Position numbers and translations under genes: made by a program
Shown: positions 24,254 to 31,914 of the stretch, piece after piece
How the letters are laid out: every line of letters starts with the position of its first letter
How positions within the stretch are numbered: position 1 is the stretch's first letter
Notes under the pieces: generated by a model
What the model saw: only the letters and a program-made list of their open reading frames with translations
Told to the model about the DNA's origin: nothing
Databases searched by the model: none
Source of the DNA: an uncultured bacterium
Lineage (GTDB): Bacteria > Pseudomonadota > Alphaproteobacteria > Rs-D84
Reading direction: 5' to 3'
Length of the DNA stretch: 38,086 nt
Assembly (NCBI GenBank): GCA_950096895.1
Contig: CATNBF010000010.1
Coordinates: 1-38,086, forward strand

Positions 24254-25125
24254 ATCAATTCTGACGCGTCCGCATCCGCGGACGCGATTTCAATATCTGG
24301 ACAAAATTGTGTCCGAAACCACGTACGCTGCCGCTTGGCATATTGGTTGGTGCGTACGATCCAGTTATTAATGGCGGTATCACGATCAATCTCTGCCCGT
24401 AAATATCGACATAGCTCTATCGCGCCAATCGCCCGATTTTCATTCCACCCCATATCCAGAATCATCTGCGCTTCGTCCATCGCACCACCGTTTAACATCT
24501 CTGGAATGCGATCCCTGATCCGTTCCAGCAAGACATCCCGCGGCGGATTAATCAAAATACGCTTTGGCGTGGGAACAATCGCCCCCTGACGGGGCATCTG
24601 GTGCCAGTCAGTTATTGGACGCCCGGTTGCCATTAACACCTCTAAACTGCGGCCCAAACGCTGGGGATCAATGGGGGCATCGGGCCCCAGACGCCGACGA
24701 ACCGCATCAATATCTTTATCCACCATACCCCTGGCCTGGTGCCGTACTGCTGGCGCGATGTCGGGCATCGGTGATATCCCACGCACAATCGCATCAATGT
24801 AAAAACCGGTTCCACCGACAAAGATAGCCGGCCGATTTTCATTCACTGCTGAAAAATATGCATCCCGCGCCCGATCTAAATACGCCATAACACTTAACTG
24901 CTGTGATAAATCCAAACACGAAAACAGTTTGTATGGCACCCCATCAATTTCATCTGTTATGGCACGACCGGCAAATGGACTGGCCGATATATTTTCAATC
25001 CCACGATAAATCTGGACGCTGTCACAATTAATAATCACCCCGCCTGTTAACTGGGCCATACGATGGGCCAATGCTGATTTACCTGATGCCGTTGGCCCTG
25101 TGATAATATAAGATTGAATACTCAT
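24250..25125 (-). CDS. miaA: tRNA dimethylallyltransferase
   Basis: A 291-residue MiaA, which adds a dimethylallyl group to A37 of tRNAs reading UNN codons. P-loop GPTASGKS (10-17), DSVQIYRG (35-42), VGGTGFYIDA (about 103-112) and the tRNA-binding TNQYAKRQRTWFRTQF near the C-terminus are diagnostic. Length is slightly below the usual 300-316. The ATG lies 7 bases after a TATAAT box and has no ribosome site, so the transcript is probably leaderless. Confidence 0.96.
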   Translation of the reverse strand: MSIQSYIITGPTASGKSALAHRMAQLTGGVIINCDSVQIYRGIENISASPFAGRAITDEIDGVPYKLFSCLDLSQQLSVMAYLDRARDAYFSAVNENRPAIFVGGTGFYIDAIVRGISPMPDIAPAVRHQARGMVDKDIDAVRRRLGPDAPIDPQRLGRSLEVLMATGRPITDWHQMPRQGAIVPTPKRILINPPRDVLLERIRDRIPEMLNGGAMDEAQMILDMGWNENRAIGAIELCRYLRAEIDRDTAINNWIVRTNQYAKRQRTWFRTQFCPDIEIASADADASELI

Positions 25126-25131
25126 ATTTTA

Positions 25132-25159
25132 ATTATACCGTCCGGAATATAAAATTCAA
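25132..25159 (-). promoter_or_regulatory. Promoter of miaA giving a leaderless mRNA
   Basis: On the minus strand TTGAAT (25159-25154), 16 bases, TATAAT (25137-25132). Six bases separate the -10 from the ATG, so the predicted first base is the A of ATG. Confidence 0.65.
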
Positions 25160-25226
25160 TTGTAATATTGCCCCAGAAAATGCTATGATTCATTCAGTAA
25201 AAATTGAATACCAAAAGGAAGGAAAC

Positions 25227-26228
25227 ATGACAAAACTGCGTATTGCAATTAATGGCTTTGGCCGTATTGGTCGCTTGGTCTTGCGGGCGGCATTGGAATC
25301 TGGACGCGATGATATCCAATTCGTGGCGGTTAATGACTTGGCACCGGCCGACCAGAACGCCTATTTGCTGGAATACGATTCCGTCCATGGTAAATTACCC
25401 ATGCCGGTAACAGTCAAAGATGATTACATCATTGTTGGCAATCAGAAAATTAAATGCCTGGCAGAACGTGATCCAGCGAATTTACCCTGGGGTGAAATGA
25501 ATATCGATATCGTGATGGAATGCACCGGCCTGTTTACCGCCGCCGATCGGGCACGTGTCCACTTGGACGCGGGGGCCAAACGCGTCCTGGTGTCGGCCCC
25601 ATCTGCCGGGGCAGATGCCACAATCGTCTATGGTGTGAACCAAGATACCTTGACCGCCAATGACCTGATCGTCTCTAATGCATCATGTACAACAAATTGC
25701 CTGGCCCCGGTGGCGGCGGTACTGGATGAAAAATTCGCTATCATCTCTGGCTGGATGACTACTGTCCATGCCTATACCGGTGATCAACAATTGCTGGATA
25801 AAAACCACAAAGACTTTCGTCGCGCCCGTGCCGCAAATCTATCAATGATCCCAACCAGCACGGGTGCCGCCAAGGCCATTGGCCTGGTACTGCCGCGGCT
25901 GGCGGGAAAACTGGATGGCATGGCCATCCGTGTACCGACGCCCGATGTATCCGTTGTTGAATTGATCGTCAACCTGGATCGCGCCGCCACCGCCGATGAA
26001 ATTAATGCCGCCATGCATGCGGCCCAATCGGCCACATTTGGTTATAATGAAAAACCTTTGGTTTCCATCGACTTTACCCACGACGCGCACAGTTCAATCT
26101 TTGACGCATCACAAACCCGCGTCCTGGATGATCACTTGGCCCACGTCACCGCATGGTACGATAACGAATGGGGATTTTCTAATCGTATGTGTGACACGGC
26201 GGTCGCCATGGGAAAATTAATAAAATAA
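25227..26228 (+). CDS. gap: Glyceraldehyde-3-phosphate dehydrogenase, type I
   Basis: A 333-residue GAPDH (glyceraldehyde 3-phosphate + NAD+ + Pi to 1,3-bisphosphoglycerate). I start at 25227 because AAGGAAGGA precedes it; the frame also opens at 25185 without support. GFGRIG (10-15) binds NAD, Asp37 in VAVNDL suggests NAD preference, catalytic Cys154 lies in SNASCTTNC, and the C-terminal WYDNEWGFSNRM is standard. It is a single gene with its own terminator; no pgk or tkt neighbour is present. Confidence 0.97.
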   Translation: MTKLRIAINGFGRIGRLVLRAALESGRDDIQFVAVNDLAPADQNAYLLEYDSVHGKLPMPVTVKDDYIIVGNQKIKCLAERDPANLPWGEMNIDIVMECTGLFTAADRARVHLDAGAKRVLVSAPSAGADATIVYGVNQDTLTANDLIVSNASCTTNCLAPVAAVLDEKFAIISGWMTTVHAYTGDQQLLDKNHKDFRRARAANLSMIPTSTGAAKAIGLVLPRLAGKLDGMAIRVPTPDVSVVELIVNLDRAATADEINAAMHAAQSATFGYNEKPLVSIDFTHDAHSSIFDASQTRVLDDHLAHVTAWYDNEWGFSNRMCDTAVAMGKLIK

Positions 26229-26238
26229 AGCCCGTTTT

Positions 26239-26262
26239 ATCCCCGCCCACGCGGGGATTTTC
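26239..26262 (+). terminator. Terminator of gap
   Basis: ATCCCCGC/GCGGGGAT with a 4-base loop, followed by TTTC. Confidence 0.8.
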
Positions 26263-26322
26263 ATTTTATGAAAAAAACCACTTGCATTTCATCGAACAAC
26301 AGTATAATATACACATCGCTCT

Positions 26323-26399
26323 GGGGTTGTAGCTCAGCTGGTTAGAGCGTCTGCCTGTCACGCAGAAGGTCGCGGGTTCGAGCCCCGTCAATCCCGCCA
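26323..26399 (+). tRNA. tRNA-Asp(GTC)
   Basis: A 77-base cloverleaf: GGGGTTG/CAATCCC acceptor with one G-T wobble, D-arm GCTC/GAGC, anticodon loop CTGTCAC (GTC), T-arm GCGGG with TTCGAGC loop, discriminator G, encoded CCA. A TATAAT box lies at 26303-26308. Confidence 0.98.
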
Positions 26400-26410
26400 G
26401 AGATTTTTAA

Positions 26411-26436
26411 GTCCGCCATCCGGCGGGCTTTTTTTT
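26411..26436 (+). terminator. Terminator between two convergent tRNAs
   Basis: CCGCC/GGCGG with a 4-base loop and flanking G-C pairs, followed by eight T. It ends tRNA-Asp and may also serve tRNA-Arg from the other side. Confidence 0.8.
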
Positions 26437-26460
26437 ATCATGACCCAAGGAAAATTATTT

Positions 26461-26536
26461 TGGCATCCCCAACAGGATTCGAACCTGCATCAAGGGTTTA
26501 GGAAACCCCTATTCTATCCGATTGAACTATGGGGAC
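26461..26536 (-). tRNA. tRNA-Arg(CCT)
   Basis: A 76-base cloverleaf on the minus strand: GTCCCCA/TGGGGAT acceptor, anticodon stem GGGGT/ACCCT with loop TTCCTAA (anticodon CCT), T-loop TTCGAAT, discriminator G and encoded CCA. Confidence 0.97.
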
Positions 26537-26546
26537 GAATGCTTGC

Positions 26547-26598
26547 ATAATATTCCTTGGATTTTAATATTGCAAGTTAATATCTGTCGGGCTATAAT
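26547..26598. promoter_or_regulatory. Back-to-back promoters sharing one palindromic -35
   Basis: TTGCAA at 26570-26575 is its own reverse complement. To the right, 17 bases then TATAAT (26593-26598) serves fabH. To the left on the other strand, 17 bases then TATTAT (26552-26547) serves tRNA-Arg, whose mature end follows about 11 bases later. Confidence 0.7.
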
Positions 26599-26626
26599 AC
26601 CCCCAGATTTGTTACGGAGAAAAAGA

Positions 26627-27565
26627 ATGGGCAGCAGATTGGTCGGTTATGGGTCATACTTGCCAGAAAAAATTATGACCAACCAAGATTTTGAAAAAAT
26701 TATGGACACCACAGATGAATGGATCGTCCAACGTACTGGAATGCGGGAACGGCACTTTGCCGCAGAAAATGAAACTGTGGCTGATATGGCAACAATTGCT
26801 GCACAACGCGCATTGACCGCGGCGGGATTGACCGTTGACGATATCGATATGGTTATCGTTGCAACAACATCGCCTGAACTTGATTTCCCATCCGTTGGCG
26901 TCCAGGTTTTGGGCCAACTGGGGGCAACACGTGACCAACCGGCATTTGATGTCCGTGGCGCATGCACTGGATATATTTACGGTCTGCATTGCGCACGTGC
27001 ATTCTTTTCAACCGCAATGCATCGCCGTATTATGATTATCGGTGTGGAAAAAATGTCGCGCTTTTTGGATATGAATGATCGCAGTACGGCGGTTCTCTTT
27101 GGTGATGGGGCTGGGGCATTAATCTTTGAACATTCCACATCCAGCTATTCTGGGATTATTGATACAGTCGTCATGGCTGACGGGAAATGCTTTGACATGC
27201 TGCATGGGTCACCCGATCACAAGATCATCATGAATGGCCCTGAAACATATAAGAAAGCGGTAACATTAATGCCTGGCGCGGCCCAGTATATTATGGATCA
27301 TGCCGGCATCACCGCAGAAAATGTTGATTGGATTATCCCGCACCAGGCAAACCTGCGCATTATTCAAAGTGGGGCATCCCGTCTGGGCTTTCCGCTTGAA
27401 AAGATTTTGGTAACCGTGGATAAACACGCAAATACCAGTGGCGCATCCGGCGTCTTGGCCATGGCATATGGCATGGATAACGGTATTATTAAACAAGGAC
27501 AATTGATTCTCTATCCCGCGTTTGGCAGTGGCCTGACCTGGGGGGCATCATTAATCAGGGTGTAA
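26627..27565 (+). CDS. fabH: 3-oxoacyl-ACP synthase III
   Basis: A 312-residue FabH, which condenses acetyl-CoA with malonyl-ACP to start fatty acid synthesis. The Cys-His-Asn triad is complete: Cys113 (RGACTGY), His239 (IPHQANLR) and Asn269 (HANTSGASG). The upstream in-frame ATG at 26522 is rejected because it lies inside the tRNA-Arg gene, while 26627 has GGAG before it. The usual plsX partner is absent. ihfA follows 3 bases after the stop, so the two form an operon, as in many alphaproteobacteria. Confidence 0.97.
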   Translation: MGSRLVGYGSYLPEKIMTNQDFEKIMDTTDEWIVQRTGMRERHFAAENETVADMATIAAQRALTAAGLTVDDIDMVIVATTSPELDFPSVGVQVLGQLGATRDQPAFDVRGACTGYIYGLHCARAFFSTAMHRRIMIIGVEKMSRFLDMNDRSTAVLFGDGAGALIFEHSTSSYSGIIDTVVMADGKCFDMLHGSPDHKIIMNGPETYKKAVTLMPGAAQYIMDHAGITAENVDWIIPHQANLRIIQSGASRLGFPLEKILVTVDKHANTSGASGVLAMAYGMDNGIIKQGQLILYPAFGSGLTWGASLIRV

Positions 27566-27568
27566 AAC

Positions 27569-27850
27569 ATGGCAACAGTGACCAGAATGGATTTTGCAAA
27601 CAGATTACGTGAACAATTTGGTCTGACCACGGCAGACGCATACAAATTAATCGACGTCATCTTTGGCGAAATCACAGAATCTTTGATCCATGGCGAAGAA
27701 GTTAAATTTGCCGGCCTGGGCAGCTTTAAGATCTTGAACAAAAAGCCGCGTATTGGTCGCAATCCCAAAACCGGTATCCCGGCCATTATTTCTGCGCGGC
27801 GGGTTGTCTCTTTCCGCCCCAGCACGGAATTTCGAAAACGTGTTGCATAA
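27569..27850 (+). CDS. ihfA: Integration host factor subunit alpha
   Basis: A 93-residue DNA-bending protein of the HU/IHF family. The FGEITESLIHGEEVKFAGLG segment, the FKILNKKPRIGRNPKTG arm with the conserved RxGRNPKTG, and RRVVSFRPS identify it as IHF-alpha rather than HU. A few residues shorter than E. coli IhfA at the C-terminus. Fabh-ihfA is a common alphaproteobacterial pair, and IHF-bound sites would be expected genome-wide. Confidence 0.92.
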   Translation: MATVTRMDFANRLREQFGLTTADAYKLIDVIFGEITESLIHGEEVKFAGLGSFKILNKKPRIGRNPKTGIPAIISARRVVSFRPSTEFRKRVA

Positions 27851-27857
27851 AGAATAC

Positions 27858-27881
27858 CCCGCCTTTGGCGGGATATTTTTT
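27858..27881. terminator. Terminator after ihfA and sodB
   Basis: CCCGCC/GGCGGG with loop TTT and then ATATTTTTTT; convergent genes on both sides. Confidence 0.8.
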
Positions 27882-27891
27882 TATCATCTGG

Positions 27892-28488
27892 TTACATATT
27901 TCCACCCAGATTTTGCCCAACCCAGCACCAGTTGATCATATGATCCAAAAACGCATCAATATATTCGGCCCGGCGATTTTGATAATCCAAGTAATAGGCA
28001 TGTTCCCACACGTCCAGTGTCAAGATCGGCCGCATATTATGAACCATCGGCGTATCTGCATTTTTCGTATCAATGATGCGTAATGTATCCCCATCTATGA
28101 CCAGCCATGTCCACCCACTGCCGAACACAGATGCCGCATGATCGCGAAATTCCGCCCGAAACTTGTCCGCCCCACCAAAGGCATCTGCAATCTGTTCTGG
28201 CATTTCCCGGGGGCAATCACGCCGCAATCCTTGAAAGAAAAAAGCATGATTAAACACCTGGGCCGCATTATCAAAAATTTTCTGGCCGTGTTCATCACGT
28301 GCCGAACGCATAATGATATCACCCAAACCCAAACGGGCATATTCCGTCCCACCGATCAGTTCATTTAATTTCTTGATATATGTATCCAAATGCCGTCCAT
28401 AATGATATCCAACGGTTTCCGCCGACATGTACGGTGCCAATGCGTCGGGTGCAAACGGCAATGGAAATTGCTGTAATGAAAACATCAT
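27892..28488 (-). CDS. sodB: Superoxide dismutase, Fe/Mn family
   Basis: A 198-residue superoxide dismutase (2 superoxide to O2 and H2O2), cytoplasmic. Metal ligands are His29 (GYHYGRH), His81 (FNHAFFF), Asp159 and His163 (LDVWEHAYY). The AQVFNHAFF and FGSGWTWLV segments suggest the Fe or cambialistic subclass. I start at 28488, where AAAGGAAAA precedes; the longer frame upstream runs through the promoter. An extended palindrome covers the promoter (28509-28554), so expression is probably repressor-controlled. Confidence 0.95.
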   Translation of the reverse strand: MMFSLQQFPLPFAPDALAPYMSAETVGYHYGRHLDTYIKKLNELIGGTEYARLGLGDIIMRSARDEHGQKIFDNAAQVFNHAFFFQGLRRDCPREMPEQIADAFGGADKFRAEFRDHAASVFGSGWTWLVIDGDTLRIIDTKNADTPMVHNMRPILTLDVWEHAYYLDYQNRRAEYIDAFLDHMINWCWVGQNLGGNM

Positions 28489-28508
28489 TTTTCCTTTTTT
28501 TCCAGTGT

Positions 28509-28554
28509 TCACAATGATCCCCATCATTGTGACGCGCATCACACGTAACGTCAA
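28509..28554 (-). promoter_or_regulatory. sodB promoter with a 24-bp palindromic operator
   Basis: On the minus strand TTGACG (28554-28549), 17 bases, CACAAT (28531-28526). The perfect inverted repeat TCACAATGAT/ATCATTGTGA with a CCCC centre (28509-28532) covers the -10 and the start of transcription, the classic repressor position. The half-site AATGAT/ATCATT resembles Fur-type half-sites but with wider spacing. Confidence 0.55.
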
Positions 28555-28588
28555 TGGGAACAAATCCGTTTTTGCATATAAAAATGTC

Positions 28589-28617
28589 TTGCACCCCATG
28601 ACCGCAATTTCTATAAT
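28589..28617 (+). promoter_or_regulatory. Promoter of the thioredoxin-like gene
   Basis: TTGCAC (28589-28594), 17 bases, TATAAT (28612-28617), 25 bases before the ATG at 28643. Confidence 0.7.
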
Positions 28618-28642
28618 CTAACACAAGAAAAGGAGATTATTT

Positions 28643-29203
28643 ATGAAGAAACTGGCACTGTTATCATTACTGACATTATTTGCGCCATGTGTATCAAACG
28701 CGGCAAATGTGACGTTGTATTATTCCCCATCTTGCCCGCATTGTCACCATGCCCGCGAATTCTTTCGTGATCGTGTGGCCTATGAATACCCAACGGTTTC
28801 GATTACCGCTGTTAATGTAATGGATCCTGAAAACCTGCCAGAATTCCGATCTGTGTTGGAAAAATGTGAATTATCATCTGGTGGCGTTCCGGTTATTGTC
28901 GTGGGTGAAAAATGTTTCCAAGGCTACGCAAGCTTTATGGGCGATGAAATCCGTGATGCGGTGGCAATTGATATGACCGATGACCAACGTCGTATCGCCA
29001 ATGAAAATAAATCTGCCCTGGATTCCGATGCCGATGCATTTCGTTCTGCACATGCCGCACGTGCCAATGCCATTATCGAAAGATCTGATGTGACATCCGA
29101 AAAAAAAAATGATCGTGGCGGAAACCCCATCTATTTCTATGGTCTGATTATCGTTTTAATCGCGGTATTGGGCTTTGTCCTGGTGGGCCACCGCAAGAAA
29201 TAA
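28643..29203 (+). CDS. Membrane-anchored periplasmic thioredoxin/glutaredoxin-like protein
   Basis: A 186-residue protein. Residues 1-20 form a signal peptide (cleavage near SNA), residues 22-110 a thioredoxin or glutaredoxin fold with the active site SPSCPHCHH (Cys31 and Cys34) and the cis-Pro loop GGVPVIVV, followed by a charged helical linker and one C-terminal span (about 162-181) ending GHRKK. It therefore probably faces the periplasm, tethered to the inner membrane. CPHC is the redox motif of DsbA-type oxidants. AAGGAG lies before the ATG. cvpA follows 24 bases later and may be co-transcribed. Confidence 0.8.
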   Translation: MKKLALLSLLTLFAPCVSNAANVTLYYSPSCPHCHHAREFFRDRVAYEYPTVSITAVNVMDPENLPEFRSVLEKCELSSGGVPVIVVGEKCFQGYASFMGDEIRDAVAIDMTDDQRRIANENKSALDSDADAFRSAHAARANAIIERSDVTSEKKNDRGGNPIYFYGLIIVLIAVLGFVLVGHRKK

Positions 29204-29227
29204 TCAAAAAATGGACGGGATCAAGAA

Positions 29228-29995
29228 ATGTTTGATTTAACAACACTGGATTATGTATATGTGGGCGTTGTTCTGGCGTCCACAATTTGGGCAACATTGC
29301 GTGGCGGTATTTATGAAACAGTCGCCACATTGTCATGGGTCGTCGCGGCGGTCACTGCCCGCTTTGTGTCCCCATGGTTGGACGGTTTGCTTCAAACATG
29401 GTTCAAACTGTCTGAATCTACGGTTGCCACATTGGTATCATCGTACTTTATCGTATTTTTCGTTATCTTGGTGCTGGTCGGTATGTTTAACCAACGACTG
29501 CGTGCCAAAATCCAAGACAGTGTCCTGCGCGTCACCGATCGAACGCTGGGGGTGATATTTGGAATCATTCGTGGTATCGCCGTTATGGGCTTATTCTATT
29601 GGGGCGCGTTGTGGTACTATTCTGATACCCCAACACTGCCCGATTGGATCGCCGATGCGCGTACACGCCCCGTGATGCAGTTAACTGCATTAAAAATACA
29701 ACAGTGGTTTACCCCCGGTAATACCCGCCTATTGGAACGTGATATGACCGGTTCACGCCAGGCAATAGATATCTATAACAACCTGATTAACCCGGCGGTG
29801 CGTGATATGACCGGCGTGACACCGGCACCGCATAAATCACCGGCGGCAATTGCTGGGGATAATGATACAACGCCCCCTGAAACAGGGTATAAAAACTCTG
29901 AACGTACGGCATTGGAAAATCAGTTATTGCAAATTGAAACCGCGGCCCGCGCCGGCGAAAACGATATCGAAACAGATATCAATGACGATAACTAA
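29228..29995 (+). CDS. cvpA: CvpA family membrane protein
   Basis: A 255-residue protein. Residues about 8-125 hold four membrane spans with the CvpA pattern (LDYVYVGVVLAST, GGIYETVATLSWVVAA, DRTLGVIFGIIRGIAVMGLF). CvpA is needed for colicin V export in E. coli; its broader envelope role is not settled. Here the C-terminal 120 residues form a polar extension absent from short family members. No purF follows, unlike the classic arrangement. It ends 9 bases from the convergent secreted-protein gene. Confidence 0.85.
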   Translation: MFDLTTLDYVYVGVVLASTIWATLRGGIYETVATLSWVVAAVTARFVSPWLDGLLQTWFKLSESTVATLVSSYFIVFFVILVLVGMFNQRLRAKIQDSVLRVTDRTLGVIFGIIRGIAVMGLFYWGALWYYSDTPTLPDWIADARTRPVMQLTALKIQQWFTPGNTRLLERDMTGSRQAIDIYNNLINPAVRDMTGVTPAPHKSPAAIAGDNDTTPPETGYKNSERTALENQLLQIETAARAGENDIETDINDDN

Positions 29996-30004
29996 ATCAA
30001 CCAA

Positions 30005-30490
30005 CTATTGCTGATAATGGCAATCTGATGTAAAAACAAACGTTCCGGTGGAATCTGTAACCGATTGATTCGCCGGAATGCGACAATCAGTTACCGCTCC
30101 TTTGTGCTGGGCATAATTTGATGTGATTGACCCAGTAACGTTAAACAATGTGGGGCATGCCGCACAGAAATTTCCAAAAACCTGCTGTACCGACGGGTCA
30201 CCCGGATATCGATAGGGTGTAATTGCTTGCTGGCCCCGGGCATTTTCGTATGTCCCATCCAGACATCCAGAAAAAATATAGTATTGCGTGCCATTACATA
30301 CCAGAATAATCAACATCGCATTTTCAAACGGCCACGTACTCATTATTTGATCTGCACATTGCGCAATATTAACCGACATCATGTTATAATACGGCGCAAT
30401 CGAAACCGCCCGATCATACAATTCTGATGCCTGGGCCATTAATGGTGCCCCAATCAAAAATATCAATAATAAATATCGCTTTTTTACCAT
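30005..30490 (-). CDS. Secreted Cys-rich protein sharing a C-terminal motif
   Basis: A 161-residue protein with a signal peptide (about 1-22, ending AQA). The mature region has about eight cysteines, including CAAC, and ends in CRIPANQSVTDSTGTFVFTS plus DC. This tail matches the one of the protein at 1799-2503 (CRIP, a gap, DSTGTYSFTSEC). The shared tail suggests a common processing or anchoring domain. Function unknown. On the minus strand TTGACA (30556-30551) and TATAAT (30530-30525) lie upstream but with a 20-base spacer, so the promoter is uncertain. Confidence 0.8.
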   Translation of the reverse strand: MVKKRYLLLIFLIGAPLMAQASELYDRAVSIAPYYNMMSVNIAQCADQIMSTWPFENAMLIILVCNGTQYYIFSGCLDGTYENARGQQAITPYRYPGDPSVQQVFGNFCAACPTLFNVTGSITSNYAQHKGAVTDCRIPANQSVTDSTGTFVFTSDCHYQQ

Positions 30491-30573
30491 CTCTCTTCAG
30501 AAAACAATATAGAATACAAGCCCTATTATAATGATAACTCTGGGCTCTCTTGTCAAGCCTATAAAATCCCCAT

Positions 30574-30596
30574 GATATCGCACCCAATGCGATATC
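30574..30596. repeat. Palindrome between two divergent genes
   Basis: GATATCGCA/TGCGATATC, 9-bp arms with a 5-base centre. It lies between the start regions of the secreted protein (minus) and the MerR-type regulator (plus), where an operator would be expected. Confidence 0.5.
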
Positions 30597-30647
30597 TTAG
30601 ATAAAAATGATGCCGAACCAATATTTCTGACCTACCCTATTCCTGGC

Positions 30648-30676
30648 TTGACATTGCCGACATTTATATTTAGATT
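30648..30676 (+). promoter_or_regulatory. Promoter of the MerR-type regulator
   Basis: TTGACA (30648-30653), 17 bases, TAGATT (30671-30676). Confidence 0.55.
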
Positions 30677-30712
30677 TTAATCCAAGTTAATATATTACCA
30701 AAGGATATCCGT

Positions 30713-31123
30713 ATGCGTATCAGTGATGTTTCCCAACGCACAGGCCTGTCGGAACACACCTTGCGCTTTTATGAAAAACTGGGATTATTACCCGATGTGG
30801 CAAAAACACGCGGCGGCATTCGTGATTATGGGGAACGTGATCTGGAAACACTCAATATTATCGAATGCTTAAAACAAACAGGCATGCCCCTGCGCGATAT
30901 CATGCAATTTATAACCTGGTGCACAATGGGCGATCAAACCATCCAAAACCGTCATCAGATGTTCCTGCAACGACGTGATATCGTTATGAAACAATTGACC
31001 CAGATAAAAAAGACCCTAGAAATTATCGATTTCAAAATTAAATATTACGCCGATGCCATGGCGGCCGGAACATTGGGTATATACCAAGACGCCCCGCGTC
31101 ATGCCCCCTGCCTGTTTAATTGA
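30713..31123 (+). CDS. MerR family transcriptional regulator
   Basis: A 136-residue regulator. The N-terminal winged helix-turn-helix (ISDVSQRTGLSEHTLRFYEK, then LGLLPDVAKTRGGIRDYGER) is the MerR-family DNA-binding domain, and a long dimerisation helix runs from about 80 to 115. The C-terminal part has Cys residues but no clear metal or redox cluster, so it is nearer the general-stress/small-molecule subgroup than MerR or SoxR proper. Ribosome site AAAGGATA. The target is not obvious; the palindrome at 30574-30596 is a candidate. Confidence 0.9.
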   Translation: MRISDVSQRTGLSEHTLRFYEKLGLLPDVAKTRGGIRDYGERDLETLNIIECLKQTGMPLRDIMQFITWCTMGDQTIQNRHQMFLQRRDIVMKQLTQIKKTLEIIDFKIKYYADAMAAGTLGIYQDAPRHAPCLFN

Positions 31124-31224
31124 TATGGGGGGCAAAGTTTCCCATAATTTATGGCTTTATTTTTCCCAGACACGTTGATATACTTTCTGTGAACAATTGT
31201 TTCTAAATACCATGGGGGAAAAAT

Positions 31225-31641
31225 ATGAATGTAAAATATTTTGCAATAATTGGTGCCGTTGCTGCATTGGCGGCATGTGATAATAAAACCACCAATAATG
31301 CGGACGCATTACGCGGTACAAACTATATGGCCACAACAACAGACGGGGTCAATATCGCCTTGTCCTTTGATCCAGAAAATGACACCGTTCACGGTCAAAT
31401 CGTAAATCTGTATAATGGCCCGTACAGCATTGATGGCAATCAAATAAAATTTGGTGATTTTGCCACAACAATGATGATGGGACCGCAAAATGCGATGAAC
31501 GTTGAACAGGCTTATTTTCAATTTATGCAAGGTGCCCAAACATACGAAATCACCGATAGCCAGTTAATCCTGCGTGACAACAATGGCCAAGAAATCATCT
31601 TTGACCAGGTTGATGTGATCCCAGAACCGGTCAACGAATAA
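31225..31641 (+). CDS. META/HslJ-type lipoprotein
   Basis: A 138-residue protein. A lipoprotein signal (residues 1-17, lipobox LAAC with the acylated Cys18) puts it in the envelope. The C-terminal part, YSIDGNQIKFGDFATTMMMG then EQAYFQFMQG and LILRDNNGQEIIF, matches the META domain of HslJ-like heat-shock lipoproteins. The domain's cellular role is uncertain. GGGGGAA lies before the ATG. Immediately upstream of the tRNA-Glu promoter. Confidence 0.8.
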   Translation: MNVKYFAIIGAVAALAACDNKTTNNADALRGTNYMATTTDGVNIALSFDPENDTVHGQIVNLYNGPYSIDGNQIKFGDFATTMMMGPQNAMNVEQAYFQFMQGAQTYEITDSQLILRDNNGQEIIFDQVDVIPEPVNE

Positions 31642-31650
31642 TATTAATTC

Positions 31651-31679
31651 TTGACAATCCTTAAACGGTGGGTTATAAT
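31651..31679 (+). promoter_or_regulatory. Perfect consensus promoter of tRNA-Glu
   Basis: TTGACA (31651-31656), exactly 17 bases, TATAAT (31674-31679). Confidence 0.9.
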
Positions 31680-31721
31680 TCGCCAGCCTTTTGGTTTAAG
31701 ACCCCAAGGCAAATCAGTTAT

Positions 31722-31797
31722 GGCCCCATCGTCTAGAGGCCCAGGACACCGCCCTTTCAAGGCGAGAACACCGGTTCGAATCCGGTTGGGGCTGCCA
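31722..31797 (+). tRNA. tRNA-Glu(TTC)
   Basis: A 76-base cloverleaf: GGCCCCA/TGGGGCT acceptor, anticodon loop CTTTCAA (TTC), T-loop TTCGAAT, discriminator G and encoded CCA. Its 3' end is the start of a diverged direct repeat (31789-31906 and 33283-33398). Confidence 0.98.
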
Positions 31798-31906
31798 AAA
31801 ATTCAAACCGACCGCAAAGGTCGGTTTTTTCTTTGTTTTCTAATGATTTCAGGAGTTCGTAAGTTGAGGGTTAAAAACATAGCCCGTTTTACCGATTTAC
31901 GAACTA
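31789..31906 (+). repeat. Direct repeat copy A, starting at the tRNA-Glu 3' end
   Basis: In order: CTGCCAAAA, a hairpin terminator, TTTGTTTTC, GATTTCAGGAGTTCG, and the inverted repeat AGTTCGTAA (31854-31862)/TTACGAACT (31897-31905). The same elements in the same order make up copy B at 33283-33398. Confidence 0.75.
31805..31831 (+). terminator. Terminator of tRNA-Glu
   Basis: AAACCGACC/GGTCGGTTT with loop GCAAA, then T residues. Confidence 0.9.
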
Positions 31907-31914
31907 TTAAAACG

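Noticed and set aside
26522..26626. N-terminal extension of FabH.
   Set aside because: It would start inside tRNA-Arg and cross both promoters; FabH normally starts at the later ATG.
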